NCBI GenBank assembly: GCA_934746715.1
Contig: CAKVFI010000002.1
Span: 62,001 to 126,000 of the forward strand
Direction: 5' to 3'
Length of the DNA stretch: 64,000 bases
Origin: an uncultured Clostridia bacterium
Lineage (GTDB): Bacteria; Bacillota; Clostridia; Christensenellales; UBA1242
Shown here: positions 6,231 through 14,606 of the stretch, piece after piece
How the letters are laid out: the number at the start of each line of letters is the position of its first letter
Numbering within the stretch: position 1 is the stretch's first letter
Program-made: the position numbers and the translations under genes
Notes under the pieces: model-generated
What the model was told of the DNA's origin: nothing
The model's input: only the letters and a program-made list of their open reading frames with translations
Database searches by the model: none

Positions 6231-7739
6231 TTATCTTTTAACAATAACCTTTTCACCGCCAGTCATCACAAGTGGAAGGTTTGGATTGTATTTGCCAATT
6301 TCATCTGGGTTGATTTTTATGCGTTTGCACAAATCCCACATTGTTTCGTCTGGTTTGGCAATAAAAATTTGGTAATCAAACATGCCAAAATCCAACGCTT
6401 TGCCAATGCTTAAGTTGTCAACCATTTTAAATGAACCTTTTTGATAACAGCAAATGCACACAGATATGCCATATTCAAGTTCAATAATCGTGCCACGCTT
6501 TGCTTTTGCTTTGCTATCGGTAACAGAAATGTCCAAATGGTGGCAATCAAGCACAGAACAATGAATTTTTGTGTTGGCAACAAAAGGAAGTTCGGTTTGC
6601 TTGGATTTGAGTTCTCGGTTTTCGTCCAAATAAATCAGTTGAGAACTTATTATGCCTTCTATGTAAATTGTTTCGTCCTTAACATAAGTGTTTGTAATCT
6701 CTGGCACAATGTTTAAGTTTGCAACAATCTCGTCGATTGCTGTTTCGTTTTCGTTGATTGTAACTTCACCTGTTATATTGCCAGTGTAATGCTCACAATT
6801 GCCCATTTTGTTGTATTCACGCGTGGCAAAAGTTGGGTTAATCTCGTTGTCGGTGCTGTAAAGGTCATCAACAACATCAATTGCAATTGATTTGCACGCA
6901 ACGCCATAAACTTCTATATCGTGTGTTATTGTGAGTGTGGTGTTGTTTTCTTCAATTTCTGTTTGAATGTTGTCCACGCCAGAGGAACTGAAAAAACTTA
7001 AATCCAAGCTGTTTTCATGGTTAAGGTTTGCAATTGGCAATTCGGTTTTAACGGCAAAACTGTCAGTTAATTCTTTAACCGCAATATTGTCGCCAACGCT
7101 TGTTTCGTAAAGCAGTTTGCTAAAAATTTTGCCTTCAACAATGGCATAATCGTCGCAAGCAGTAATGCTTGTTGGAGCAAAGTAACTGTTGTAGCAAAGC
7201 AATTTGTTAACCATATCTTTTGTTTCCATGTTAACAACATAGTCAAATTTGGTGTTTACAACATCAGTTATTGTGCATGCGTCAACAACATTTTTTTTAA
7301 CAACCATGTTTTCGTAATTGGCAACATTGTTTGACATATTTAAGTTTAAATACACAATTGATTCAACACTAACATCACAATTAACTTTTAAACTGCCCAC
7401 ATTGGAAACAACAGAATCAACAACTTTTACACTTGTTATTGTAACAAAACTTTCGGCAGTGATTGCAGGGTCGGTGATTGTTTCACTAAACGCTTGCGTT
7501 TCGGATATTGTGTTGGTCATATTGTCGGTGTCAACATACAAAATGTTAAGTAAAATTTTGCCGCTAAAATTCACCTTGCCAGAACCTGGCTCAACCTTTT
7601 TGTTGATAAGTTTGCTGTCCATGTTCAAGATTGTTTTTATATTTACATTTGTATCAATAGGAACACTGATTAAAGTGCTAAAATTAAACTTGTTAATATT
7701 TTTTGCAAAAGATAATTTGATTGCTTCGTTGTTTTCCAT
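6231..7739 (-). CDS. SipL-like DUF3794 (SPOCS) and LysM spore envelope protein
   Basis: A 502-residue protein containing repeated DUF3794/SPOCS-type modules (the KVNFSGKILLNILYVD region near residues 50-70, a YAIVEGKIFSKLLYE unit mid-protein and an IYIEGIISSQLIYLDEN unit near 375-400) and a C-terminal LysM domain (residues ~455-502: IFIAKPDETMWDLCKRIKIN ... NPNLPLVMTGGEKVIV). This is the architecture of SipL/SafA-like clostridial proteins, where SipL binds SpoIVA and joins coat to forespore. The ATG at 7739 is chosen because GGAGG lies 7 nt upstream; an extra in-frame 23 codons lack a ribosome site. A candidate sigma-E promoter lies just upstream. Divergent from spo0A. Confidence 0.85.
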   Translation of the reverse strand: MENNEAIKLSFAKNINKFNFSTLISVPIDTNVNIKTILNMDSKLINKKVEPGSGKVNFSGKILLNILYVDTDNMTNTISETQAFSETITDPAITAESFVTITSVKVVDSVVSNVGSLKVNCDVSVESIVYLNLNMSNNVANYENMVVKKNVVDACTITDVVNTKFDYVVNMETKDMVNKLLCYNSYFAPTSITACDDYAIVEGKIFSKLLYETSVGDNIAVKELTDSFAVKTELPIANLNHENSLDLSFFSSSGVDNIQTEIEENNTTLTITHDIEVYGVACKSIAIDVVDDLYSTDNEINPTFATREYNKMGNCEHYTGNITGEVTINENETAIDEIVANLNIVPEITNTYVKDETIYIEGIISSQLIYLDENRELKSKQTELPFVANTKIHCSVLDCHHLDISVTDSKAKAKRGTIIELEYGISVCICCYQKGSFKMVDNLSIGKALDFGMFDYQIFIAKPDETMWDLCKRIKINPDEIGKYNPNLPLVMTGGEKVIVKR

Positions 7740-7757
7740 ACAACCTCCTGTCCTAAT

Positions 7758-7787
7758 AATGTATAACCGCAAACAAAAATTTATGCC
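7758..7787 (-). promoter_or_regulatory. Candidate sigma-E promoter of the SipL-like gene
   Basis: On the minus strand GGCATAA (7781-7787) and TATACATT (7758-7765) lie about 17 nt apart, near the sigma-E consensus (-35 with ATA, -10 CATACAnT). Mother-cell expression would fit the product. Confidence 0.4.
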
Positions 7788-8161
7788 TTTTAAAACATAA
7801 AAACTCAATATTTGTAAAAACTTAAAAAATTAGAATATATATGTGGTAAAATAAAATTTTACAAACAAATTTAAATTAACCCAAAATTCCAAACGATAAG
7901 AAAAAATATTATTTTTTAGTGTTTTTTAAGCAGAAAATTAAACGATAATTTAATTTTAAAAAATGCCTTAATTCACAAAAACGGCTATTATCCTTTAAAA
8001 TTTATGCAAATATTATGTTTTAATTTTTTGTTTTCGACATTTTTGTTTTAGTAATTGGTTAAATTGGCAAAATTAAGCAAAATAAAGCAGTTTTTTTATC
8101 GTCAAAATCGGTTGTTTTTTGTTAGCATAAAGTCAAGTCAAACGGACTAAAGGGGAATTAT
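7788..8161 (+). promoter_or_regulatory. spo0A upstream region with a 0A box
   Basis: This 374-bp AT-rich stretch has no gene. TTCGACA at 8033-8039 is an exact Spo0A-binding heptamer ~125 bp before spo0A, which would permit autoregulation. No convincing sigma-A or sigma-H promoter was found by eye. The heptamer is expected several times by chance in a window of this size, so position is the main support. Confidence 0.35.
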
Positions 8162-8905
8162 ATGAAAAAATTTACATTAGTACTCGCAGATGAAGACAAA
8201 AATGTTTTAAACACATTAAAGGAAAAATTTAACGAAAATGATTTTGAAGTTTTGGCAACAACTTCAAGCGGCACAGAGTTGATTGAACTTGTTAAAAACA
8301 ATCAACCAAACGTTGTGGTTATGGACATCGTTTTGGAAAATTGCGATGGTTTTAAAGTGCTTGAAAATATTGACAAACAAAACACAAAAGTTGTTATTCA
8401 ATCATCACTTTCCATTGATGGGTTTATCAACAAAGCAATAACAATGGGGGCGAGCTATTATTGTATCAAACCTTTTGACGAAGCAACTCTTGTTGAGCGC
8501 ACTTTGGATATTGTTTCCAACACAAATCAAACAACAAACATTGCAATCAAACCAAGCAATCATATAGAAGAAAAGATTACAAATATATTTATCACAGTGG
8601 GAATCCCAGCGCATATTAAAGGCTATCAATTTTTGCGTGAAGCAATCAAACTTGCAATTGCCAATCCAGAAATTATTAATAGTATCACCAAAAAACTTTA
8701 TCCAACAATTGCAGAGAAGTATGACACAAGTGCTTCAAAAGTTGAACGTGCAATTCGCCACGCAATTGAAGTTGCATGGAACAGGGGCAAAATTGAGAAT
8801 ATAAACAATTTGTTTGGCATAAAAGTTTATTCTTCCAATGAAAAGCCAACAAACGGAGAGTTTATTGCTCTTGTTGCGGACAAAATGTTGATTGAAGGTG
8901 CTTAA
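8162..8905 (+). CDS. spo0A: Sporulation master regulator Spo0A
   Basis: A 247-residue response regulator. The receiver domain (1-120) has the acidic pocket D10/E11, phospho-acceptor D55 in [14 protein letters not shown] and K in CIKPF. The C-terminal Spo0A DNA-binding domain (~140-247) has the family signatures [48 protein letters not shown] and a final [14 protein letters not shown]. Phosphorylated Spo0A starts sporulation by binding TTCGACA boxes. The start has AAGGGGA upstream. Kinases and phosphotransfer genes are not in the window. Confidence 0.97.
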   Translation: MKKFTLVLADEDKNVLNTLKEKFNENDFEVLATTSSGTELIELVKNNQPNVVVMDIVLENCDGFKVLENIDKQNTKVVIQSSLSIDGFINKAITMGASYYCIKPFDEATLVERTLDIVSNTNQTTNIAIKPSNHIEEKITNIFITVGIPAHIKGYQFLREAIKLAIANPEIINSITKKLYPTIAEKYDTSASKVERAIRHAIEVAWNRGKIENINNLFGIKVYSSNEKPTNGEFIALVADKMLIEGA

Positions 8906-9015
8906 AATTAAACCATTTTGTTAAACACTTATTTTTTTTACGCTCCTCATTGGGCTTGGAACACAAAAATCAATTAAAAACTTTTTATTGTTTGAAAAAA
9001 ATATTAATAATTTAG

Positions 9016-9044
9016 TGGACAAATCCAAATAATCTAACTATACT
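9016..9044 (+). promoter_or_regulatory. Sigma-A-type promoter of the acidic zinc-ribbon gene
   Basis: TGGACA (9016-9021), 17 bp, TATACT (9039-9044). Leader of about 65 nt. Confidence 0.7.
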
Positions 9045-9116
9045 ATTAAAAGCAAAACAGCAATCAGCATTTTGCAAAAGTTTGTGTATTAAACACAAGC
9101 AATAGGAAGGAGTTTT

Positions 9117-9683
9117 ATGGCAAAATCTACTAAACCTGTTTGGATTTTATGTCCAAGATGTGAATTAAATTACATTAAAAAATCAGATCAATATTGCGAT
9201 GTTTGCAAAAAGGAAATGAAGTTGATTAAATCAACCGATGATGATATTGGAGATTTGGAACTTTGCCCAATTTGCAAAATTAATTTTGTGCAAAACAACC
9301 AAGAAATTTGCGATAGTTGCAGGCAAGAACTTGGGTTAAACAATGATGAAGATGCAGAAAACAAAGAAATTTCTGACTGGCACAAATACATTGCTGACGA
9401 TGATGACGACGAAGACGATGACGACGATGAAGAAAGCGGCAATGATTTAACCGATAATGTTTACGATCAAGACGAGTTGGAAGACACTTCTGGTTTGGTT
9501 GATGATTTTGACTTTGCTGACGACACAGACAAAGATGACGATGACGACGATGAAGACGAGGACGAAGACCTTGATCTTGATATGATTGAAGATGATGACG
9601 ATGAAGACGATGACGATGATGATGACGATGATGACGACGATGATGGCAAAAAGTCCGGCTCTTCTGATGACGACGATTTTTAA
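9117..9683 (+). CDS. Double zinc-ribbon protein with poly-aspartate tail
   Basis: A 188-residue protein of unknown role. Residues 1-75 hold two C-x2-C ... C-x2-C ribbons (CPRCELNYIKKSDQYCDVC and CPICKINFVQNNQEICDSC). From about residue 95 the chain is dominated by Asp/Glu, including an uninterrupted run of Asp near the end. The Asp run uses mixed GAT and GAC codons rather than a pure triplet repeat, which would limit slippage. Such tails mimic nucleic acid or bind basic proteins and cations; the ribbons suggest nucleic-acid or protein contact (inference). Own promoter, strong AAGGAG site and own terminator: a single-gene unit. Confidence 0.75.
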   Translation: MAKSTKPVWILCPRCELNYIKKSDQYCDVCKKEMKLIKSTDDDIGDLELCPICKINFVQNNQEICDSCRQELGLNNDEDAENKEISDWHKYIADDDDDEDDDDDEESGNDLTDNVYDQDELEDTSGLVDDFDFADDTDKDDDDDDEDEDEDLDLDMIEDDDDEDDDDDDDDDDDDDGKKSGSSDDDDF

Positions 9684-9701
9684 AAATTTATTAATTTTTT
9701 G

Positions 9702-9725
9702 GGCGGCTTTTGCTGCCTTTTTTTT
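9702..9725 (+). terminator. Terminator after the acidic zinc-ribbon gene
   Basis: GGCGGC-tttt-GCTGCC followed by T8. Confidence 0.85.
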
Positions 9726-9762
9726 GTTGTGAGATGCAATGGATAACTGTTAAAATTAAATA

Positions 9763-9790
9763 TTGACAAACCCAAACTTTGTGTTATAAT
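9763..9790 (+). promoter_or_regulatory. Promoter immediately abutting a start codon
   Basis: TTGACA (9763-9768), 16 bp, TATAAT (9785-9790). The ATG at 9797 lies 6 nt after the -10, where transcription should start, implying a leaderless mRNA. Confidence 0.85.
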
Positions 9791-9796
9791 TTTAAT

Positions 9797-10621
9797 ATGA
9801 AAGATGAAGTTTACAAAGACTATGTTTACAATTTTAAAATAGATATTGGCGACAATGAAATTTGCGGACAACAAAAAATTTTGGATATTGACTTGTTTGA
9901 CAACATGTTGTATGTTGAACCAACTGACATCTATGTGCCAATAATTGGCGTGGTGCATGACACAACAAACATCTGTTTTGGTGTTAGATGTTGTGAAGAT
10001 ACAATGTATTTTAAAATATTTGACAAAGAAGCACAAAAAATCTATGTTGTTTTTCTTGTTGGGGAAATTGCAACAATAATAAAAACATATTCTGCAAAAT
10101 ATAAAATTACAAGCACAAAATTAAACCATTTTAAAATTGTGGAAAAGGAAGAGTGTTTGTGTCAAATCAGCACAAAAGTGCTTAAAGAAATACTCAACTC
10201 ATATAATATTGAATATCCACAAAATGGGTTGGAAACTCGCCTTGCTTACGAAATTGCAAACAATGAATATAGCCTTCCAAGTTATGCAATGAATTTGACT
10301 GGTATGGCACAAGCAATATATTACAATCTTGTTATTAATTTTTTGGTTAAAAACAATGTTAACGATGTTTCTGTTTTGACCGATAACAAAAAAACAATCA
10401 AATTGTTTGAAAAATGTAAAGATAAAAATGGTTCTATTGATGTTGATCAAACAACCAAATTAATTGCAAAGATTGACATTACTGAATGGTTTGATATGTC
10501 GGAAAAGGTTAAAAGTTTGTTGCCAAAATATCAAGTGTTTGAAGAATTTGAAGAATCATCTTTTGACTTATTTAAATTTGGAATACCAGAAGATGAAAAT
10601 TGTGTAAATGTTACATTTTAA
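9797..10621 (+). CDS. Unknown protein from a leaderless transcript
   Basis: A 274-residue soluble protein that I do not recognise. It has an N-terminal beta-rich half (VYNFKIDIGDNEICGQQKIL ... IYVPIIGVVHD) and a helical C-terminal half. No signal peptide, membrane segment or catalytic motif is evident. The start at 9797 is chosen because the perfect promoter upstream would begin the RNA at that A; no Shine-Dalgarno exists, and an earlier in-frame GTG lies within the promoter. It is followed by a terminator at 10622, so it is monocistronic. Confidence 0.75.
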   Translation: MKDEVYKDYVYNFKIDIGDNEICGQQKILDIDLFDNMLYVEPTDIYVPIIGVVHDTTNICFGVRCCEDTMYFKIFDKEAQKIYVVFLVGEIATIIKTYSAKYKITSTKLNHFKIVEKEECLCQISTKVLKEILNSYNIEYPQNGLETRLAYEIANNEYSLPSYAMNLTGMAQAIYYNLVINFLVKNNVNDVSVLTDNKKTIKLFEKCKDKNGSIDVDQTTKLIAKIDITEWFDMSEKVKSLLPKYQVFEEFEESSFDLFKFGIPEDENCVNVTF

Positions 10622-10649
10622 CAAAAAGAGAGAATTTCTCTCTTTTTTT
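10622..10649 (+). terminator. Terminator of the unknown leaderless gene
   Basis: AAAGAGAGA-at-TTCTCTCTTT with a T-run, starting right after the stop codon. Confidence 0.8.
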
Positions 10650-10775
10650 AACAATAAAAAGTTTTAAAATCCTTAAATCTGTTTTCAAACACAACCGCAA
10701 AAAGGCAAATAATGTTGAGTTTTGTCGGCACTGATTAAAATTTTGTTTGATGAACACAATTGTTTGGGGTGAATT

Positions 10776-11012
10776 ATGAAAAAAATGCCAACCACTGTGG
10801 ATATAATCAAACAAAAGATACTTTTGCTAAAAGGCAAGGAAGTTAAGTTGGACATTAATCGCGGCAGGCGCAAAGTAAGTTCTTATCGCGCGGTTATTGA
10901 AGATGTTTACAACAGCGTGTTTACAGTTAAATCTTTGATTGACATTAACACAATTTTTACTTATTCTTACAACGACATTCTTTGCGGAGAAGTTAAAATT
11001 TCAAATGAATAA
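10776..11012 (+). CDS. veg: Veg family protein (DUF1021)
   Basis: A 78-residue protein matching Veg: an N-terminal IKQKILLLKGKEVKLDINRG, the R-R-K motif (GRRKVSSYRAVIEDVYNSVF) and an SYSYNDIL near the end, all in family order. In Bacillus subtilis Veg is abundant, its gene has a very strong promoter and it promotes biofilm formation by opposing SinR; its biochemical role is unclear. The start is preceded by GGGGTGA. A terminator follows at 11045. Confidence 0.88.
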   Translation: MKKMPTTVDIIKQKILLLKGKEVKLDINRGRRKVSSYRAVIEDVYNSVFTVKSLIDINTIFTYSYNDILCGEVKISNE

Positions 11013-11044
11013 ACCAATTTGTTTTGTTTAGGTTTTTGATGTTT

Positions 11045-11070
11045 AAAAGGGGCAATATCGCCCTTTTTTT
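11045..11070 (+). terminator. Terminator after veg
   Basis: AAAGGGGC-aatatc-GCCC followed by T7. Confidence 0.85.
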
Positions 11071-11102
11071 GTTTAACAAATTTAAGTTTAGCCATTTAAA
11101 AG

Positions 11103-11131
11103 TTGACTTAAAAATTTGATAGAGTTAACAT
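11103..11131 (+). promoter_or_regulatory. Promoter of the thioesterase gene
   Basis: TTGACT (11103-11108), 17 bp, TAACAT (11126-11131). The ATG at 11141 is only 9 nt past the -10 and there is no Shine-Dalgarno, so the message has almost no leader. Confidence 0.55.
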
Positions 11132-11140
11132 AAAAATGTT

Positions 11141-11857
11141 ATGAGTGAAAAATTATTGTATAGTGAAAAAATCAAATTATCTCCCAGCCAGTTTGATTTG
11201 AATGACAATCTTTTGCCTTCGGCAATTTTTCAAATTTTTCAAGATGTTGCAAGTGTGCATGGCGAAATGATTGGCGTTGGATTTGAAGCAATGCTCAACA
11301 AAGGGCTTTACTGGGTTACTGTGCGCACAAAATATGATGTTTATGTTCAACCAAAACCATATCAACAAGTGGTTGTAACAACTTGGCCACACCAAAAGGG
11401 GCGTGTTGATTTTGACCGTGACTATTTGGTTGAAGATTTGTTTGGCAACACGCTTATCAAAGGCACAAGCAAATGGTGCGTTATTTCAACATCAACTCGC
11501 AAACTGGTTTTGCCAAGTGCAGTGGAGTACCCTGCGGGGGCGGAATTTGAAAGTAAAGTGAATTATGATTTTAAGTTTGAAAAAACGCCAACAGTAACAG
11601 CAAAACAAACTCCAGACTTTGTGCATAAAGTAAGTTTAAGTGAAATTGACCACAACAAACATTTGAACAATGTGCATTATGCTCAATATGTTTTTGACAG
11701 TTTGAAAAATGAACATCTAACACACATGCAAATCAATTTTATTGCAGAGTGCAAGTTGGGTGATGTTGTTGATGTTTATTTTGAAAAAGTTGGCGAAGAT
11801 TATCTTGTTTCTGGCTATGTTGATGGGCAACTTAAATTTTCAGCTTTGGCAAAATAA
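11141..11857 (+). CDS. Acyl-ACP thioesterase
   Basis: A 238-residue double hot-dog thioesterase of the FatA/FatB-like bacterial family, which releases fatty acids from acyl carrier protein. The N-terminal hot-dog holds FQIFQDVASVHGEMIG and YWVTVRTKYDVYVQPKPYQ with TTWPHQKGRVDFDRDY. The second hot-dog has the catalytic N-x-H region as SEIDHNKHLNNVHYAQYVFD. Length and order fit the family. The gene stands alone. Fatty-acid release could feed a FakA/FakB kinase route, for which the small FakA-C-like protein at 655 is the only other hint in the window (inference). Confidence 0.88.
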   Translation: MSEKLLYSEKIKLSPSQFDLNDNLLPSAIFQIFQDVASVHGEMIGVGFEAMLNKGLYWVTVRTKYDVYVQPKPYQQVVVTTWPHQKGRVDFDRDYLVEDLFGNTLIKGTSKWCVISTSTRKLVLPSAVEYPAGAEFESKVNYDFKFEKTPTVTAKQTPDFVHKVSLSEIDHNKHLNNVHYAQYVFDSLKNEHLTHMQINFIAECKLGDVVDVYFEKVGEDYLVSGYVDGQLKFSALAK

Positions 11858-11953
11858 AGTTTGATGGTTAATTTTAAATCAATCTTAATCAAAAATGTTT
11901 AAAAAATTAACAAATTTTTGCGGTGGCAAATAGCAAGCAAACAAAGCATTTGT

Positions 11954-11982
11954 TTGACAAATGTCGCCGTATTTTTTATAAT
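11954..11982 (+). promoter_or_regulatory. Consensus sigma-A promoter of hisS
   Basis: Perfect TTGACA (11954-11959), 17-bp spacer, TATAAT (11977-11982); short leader with TAGGAG before the ATG at 12003. No T-box. Confidence 0.9.
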
Positions 11983-12002
11983 TCAAGTGTTAGGAGTTAA
12001 AA

Positions 12003-13253
12003 ATGAAAAATTTCAATCCAATCAGGGGGACAAACGATTACATGCCAAGAGATGCCAAAGTGCGTGAATTGGTTAAGGAAAAGATTTTAAACAGTTATCA
12101 AAGCAACGGGTATAACCTTATTCAAACGCCAATTTTGGAAAGTTTGGATTTTTTGGACAGCAGCGATGGTGGGGATAACTTAAAACTTATTTTTAGAACC
12201 ATCAAACGTGGCGACAAATTGGATTTGACAAAACCAAATTTAACAGTTAAAGACATTGCAGAAGAAGGATTGAGATATGATTTAACTGTTCCGCTTGCAA
12301 GGTTTTACGCCAACAATCGTGAAAAATTACCAACACCTTTCAAAGCAATTCAAATTGATTATTCTTTCCGTGCCGAGCGTCCACAACGCGGGCGTGATCG
12401 TCAATTTATTCAATGTGATATTGATGTGTTTGGCGACAAAACCATTATGGCAGAACTTGAACTTATGAAAACCACAATTGACACATACAACACAATTGGT
12501 TTTGATGATTTGACTGTTAAAGTTAATGATAGGCGCATTTTAAACGCAATTGTTCTTAATGCAGGGTTTGAACAGGACCAAGTTAACACTATTTGTGTGT
12601 CGCTTGACAAAATTGACAAAATTTCATTAAACGGCGTTATGATGGAGTTGATTGAAAAAGGTTTTGATATTGCAAAAATCAACACTTTGGTGGACAGCCT
12701 TAACGATGTGCTTGAAAATGGCATTGATGCAAGCATAAAATATGGCGCGCCACAAGCAATAATTGATGACATCAAATATTTGATTAACAATTTGAGCGCG
12801 ATGGTAAAGCCAACTGTTAAAATTGTGTTTGACATTTCCATTGTTCGTGGTCAAGGATATTACACTGGCACTGTTTTTGAATATTATACAAACGGATTTG
12901 GTGGAGCAATCGGCGGCGGTGGCAGATATGACACAATGATTGGCAAAATCACAGGTCAAGATGTGCCAGCAGTTGGCGGCAGCATTGGTTTTGAACCGGT
13001 TACGATGCTAATTAAAGAGCGCGGCTTAACATTTGACATGAAGCAAAATTTGGCATTGATTTACGATGTTGATGACAATATTGTTGATGTTTACAATTTA
13101 AAAAAGGAACTTACAAACAAATATAATGTGTCATTGTTTGTGCGCCCTAAAAACATGAAAAACTTTTATGACAAAGTTGTGGAAGTTGCCGATTTGATTA
13201 CAACATTCAAAGATGTTAAACAAGGCAACGAAATTAAAGTTTTAAACAAATAA
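12003..13253 (+). CDS. hisS: Histidine--tRNA ligase
   Basis: A 416-residue class II synthetase. Motif 1 begins with the family hallmark IRGTNDYMPRD, motif 2 is FRAERPQRGRDRQFIQCDID and motif 3 is GGGRYD ... GGSIGFEP. The histidine-A motif reads IVRGQGYYTGTVFE, whereas most HisRS and HisZ have RGLDYY; the Arg is kept. The anticodon-binding domain after motif 3 is short (~75 residues). HisZ, the paralog that regulates HisG, was considered, but the retained motifs, the C-terminal domain and absence of his biosynthesis genes favour the synthetase. The hydrogenase gene follows after 24 bp with no terminator. Confidence 0.88.
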   Translation: MKNFNPIRGTNDYMPRDAKVRELVKEKILNSYQSNGYNLIQTPILESLDFLDSSDGGDNLKLIFRTIKRGDKLDLTKPNLTVKDIAEEGLRYDLTVPLARFYANNREKLPTPFKAIQIDYSFRAERPQRGRDRQFIQCDIDVFGDKTIMAELELMKTTIDTYNTIGFDDLTVKVNDRRILNAIVLNAGFEQDQVNTICVSLDKIDKISLNGVMMELIEKGFDIAKINTLVDSLNDVLENGIDASIKYGAPQAIIDDIKYLINNLSAMVKPTVKIVFDISIVRGQGYYTGTVFEYYTNGFGGAIGGGGRYDTMIGKITGQDVPAVGGSIGFEPVTMLIKERGLTFDMKQNLALIYDVDDNIVDVYNLKKELTNKYNVSLFVRPKNMKNFYDKVVEVADLITTFKDVKQGNEIKVLNK

Positions 13254-13277
13254 AAAACAAAAGATAAGGAGAAAATT

Positions 13278-14582
13278 TTGGACAAGTTTGCTGAAATTCG
13301 TGTGCCAATTGCACACAACAATCCCAGCATAAAACGCAAAGAAAGCAAGTGTGTGCTTTGTGGCAAATGCAAAGATGTTTGCGCTAAACTTATGGGTGTT
13401 GCCGGTTTTTGGAAATATGACAAAGAAGATGTTGTTTGCATTAACTGTGGGCAATGTGCAAATTTTTGCCCAGTTGGTGCAATCACAGAGTTTGACAATA
13501 CAAACGAGTTTTTGGCAGCAGTAAACGACCCAAGCAAAAAGATGGCAGTTGTTGTAGCTCCTGCAACAAGGGTCAGTTTGGGGGAAGAGTTTGGCTTGCC
13601 GGCGGGAGAATTTGTTGTTGGCAAATTGGCTGGGGCAGTTAAAGCGCTTGGCGCGGATTTTGTTTTTGATGTTGCCTTTGGTGCGGATTTGACAGTTATG
13701 GAAGAAGCTACCGAATTTATTGCAAGGTTAAACAGCAATTCAAATTTGCCACTTTTCACAAGTTGTTGCCCAGCGTGGGTTAAGTTTGTGCAAACATTTT
13801 ATCCACAAAACGCACAAAATCTTTCAACATGCAAAAGTCCAATTGCCATGCAAGCGGCTGTGTTAAAAAATTATTATGCACATGAGTTTGGCGTTGAACC
13901 AAAAAATTTGGTTGTTGTTGCCATAACACCGTGCACTGCAAAAAAGATGGAAGCAAAGCGAGAAGATTTAAAGTCAATTTATGGGCAGGAAACTGACATT
14001 GTGCTCACAGTGCGTGAACTTGCAAGATTGATAAAAACAAAAAATATAGATTTTGACACTTTGCAAAATTCTCAATTTGACAAACCTTTTGATTGTTCAT
14101 CTGGCACTGGGGTTATGTTTGGTGCAAGTGGTGGTGTAACACAAGCGGTTGTAAGAACTGCTTACTATTTAACAACAGGCAAAAATCCACCAGAAGAGTT
14201 GCTTAATTTTAAACAAGTTCGTGGTGTTAAAGGCATAAAAACTGCAACAATAAAATTGCTCAACAAAGATGTTAATCTGTGTGTGGTTAGTGGCACAAGC
14301 AACGCCAGAGATGTTTTGAACAAATTGCAAGCAAGGCATTATGATTTTGTGGAAGTTATGGCTTGCCCAAATGGCTGTGTTGGTGGTGGTGGGCAACCAA
14401 GGCAGGAAAACAACAAAAAAGCAGTTAGAACTCGTGGAGAAAAACTTTTTGGATTTGACAAACTTGCAAAAACAAAATCAAGCTATCAAAATGAGGAAAT
14501 TGCAAAAATTTATGGCGAATATTTGGGCGAACCAATGAGTGAAAAAGCAATAAAATTGTTGCACACAACTTACAATAAATAA
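13278..14582 (+). CDS. Monomeric [FeFe]-hydrogenase, M3-like
   Basis: A 434-residue enzyme for reversible H2 production from reduced ferredoxin. Two [4Fe-4S] sites lie at the N-terminus (C25/C28/C31/C35 and C54/C57/C60/C64). H-cluster ligands are L1 TSCCPAW (C163, C164), L2 TPCTAKKMEA (C219) and L3 EVMACPNGCVGGGGQP (C363, C367). L2 has Thr217 where the common form has Met (MPC), a change in the active-site surroundings. No NADH or formate partner subunits or maturases (HydEFG) are nearby. The TTG start at 13278 is chosen for the AAGGAG 7 nt before it. Probably co-transcribed with hisS, an unusual pairing. Confidence 0.93.
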   Translation: MDKFAEIRVPIAHNNPSIKRKESKCVLCGKCKDVCAKLMGVAGFWKYDKEDVVCINCGQCANFCPVGAITEFDNTNEFLAAVNDPSKKMAVVVAPATRVSLGEEFGLPAGEFVVGKLAGAVKALGADFVFDVAFGADLTVMEEATEFIARLNSNSNLPLFTSCCPAWVKFVQTFYPQNAQNLSTCKSPIAMQAAVLKNYYAHEFGVEPKNLVVVAITPCTAKKMEAKREDLKSIYGQETDIVLTVRELARLIKTKNIDFDTLQNSQFDKPFDCSSGTGVMFGASGGVTQAVVRTAYYLTTGKNPPEELLNFKQVRGVKGIKTATIKLLNKDVNLCVVSGTSNARDVLNKLQARHYDFVEVMACPNGCVGGGGQPRQENNKKAVRTRGEKLFGFDKLAKTKSSYQNEEIAKIYGEYLGEPMSEKAIKLLHTTYNK

Positions 14583-14606
14583 TTTTAACATTTAAAGGAG
14601 AGAGCT

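Noticed and set aside
8930..8990. Possible fourth relic of the structured element (ATGAGGAGCG on the minus strand)
   Set aside because: Only ten bases match E1 and no core stems can be formed.
9188..9649. Poly-Ser ORFs on the minus strand
   Set aside because: They are the complement of the poly-Asp coding region with no start signals.
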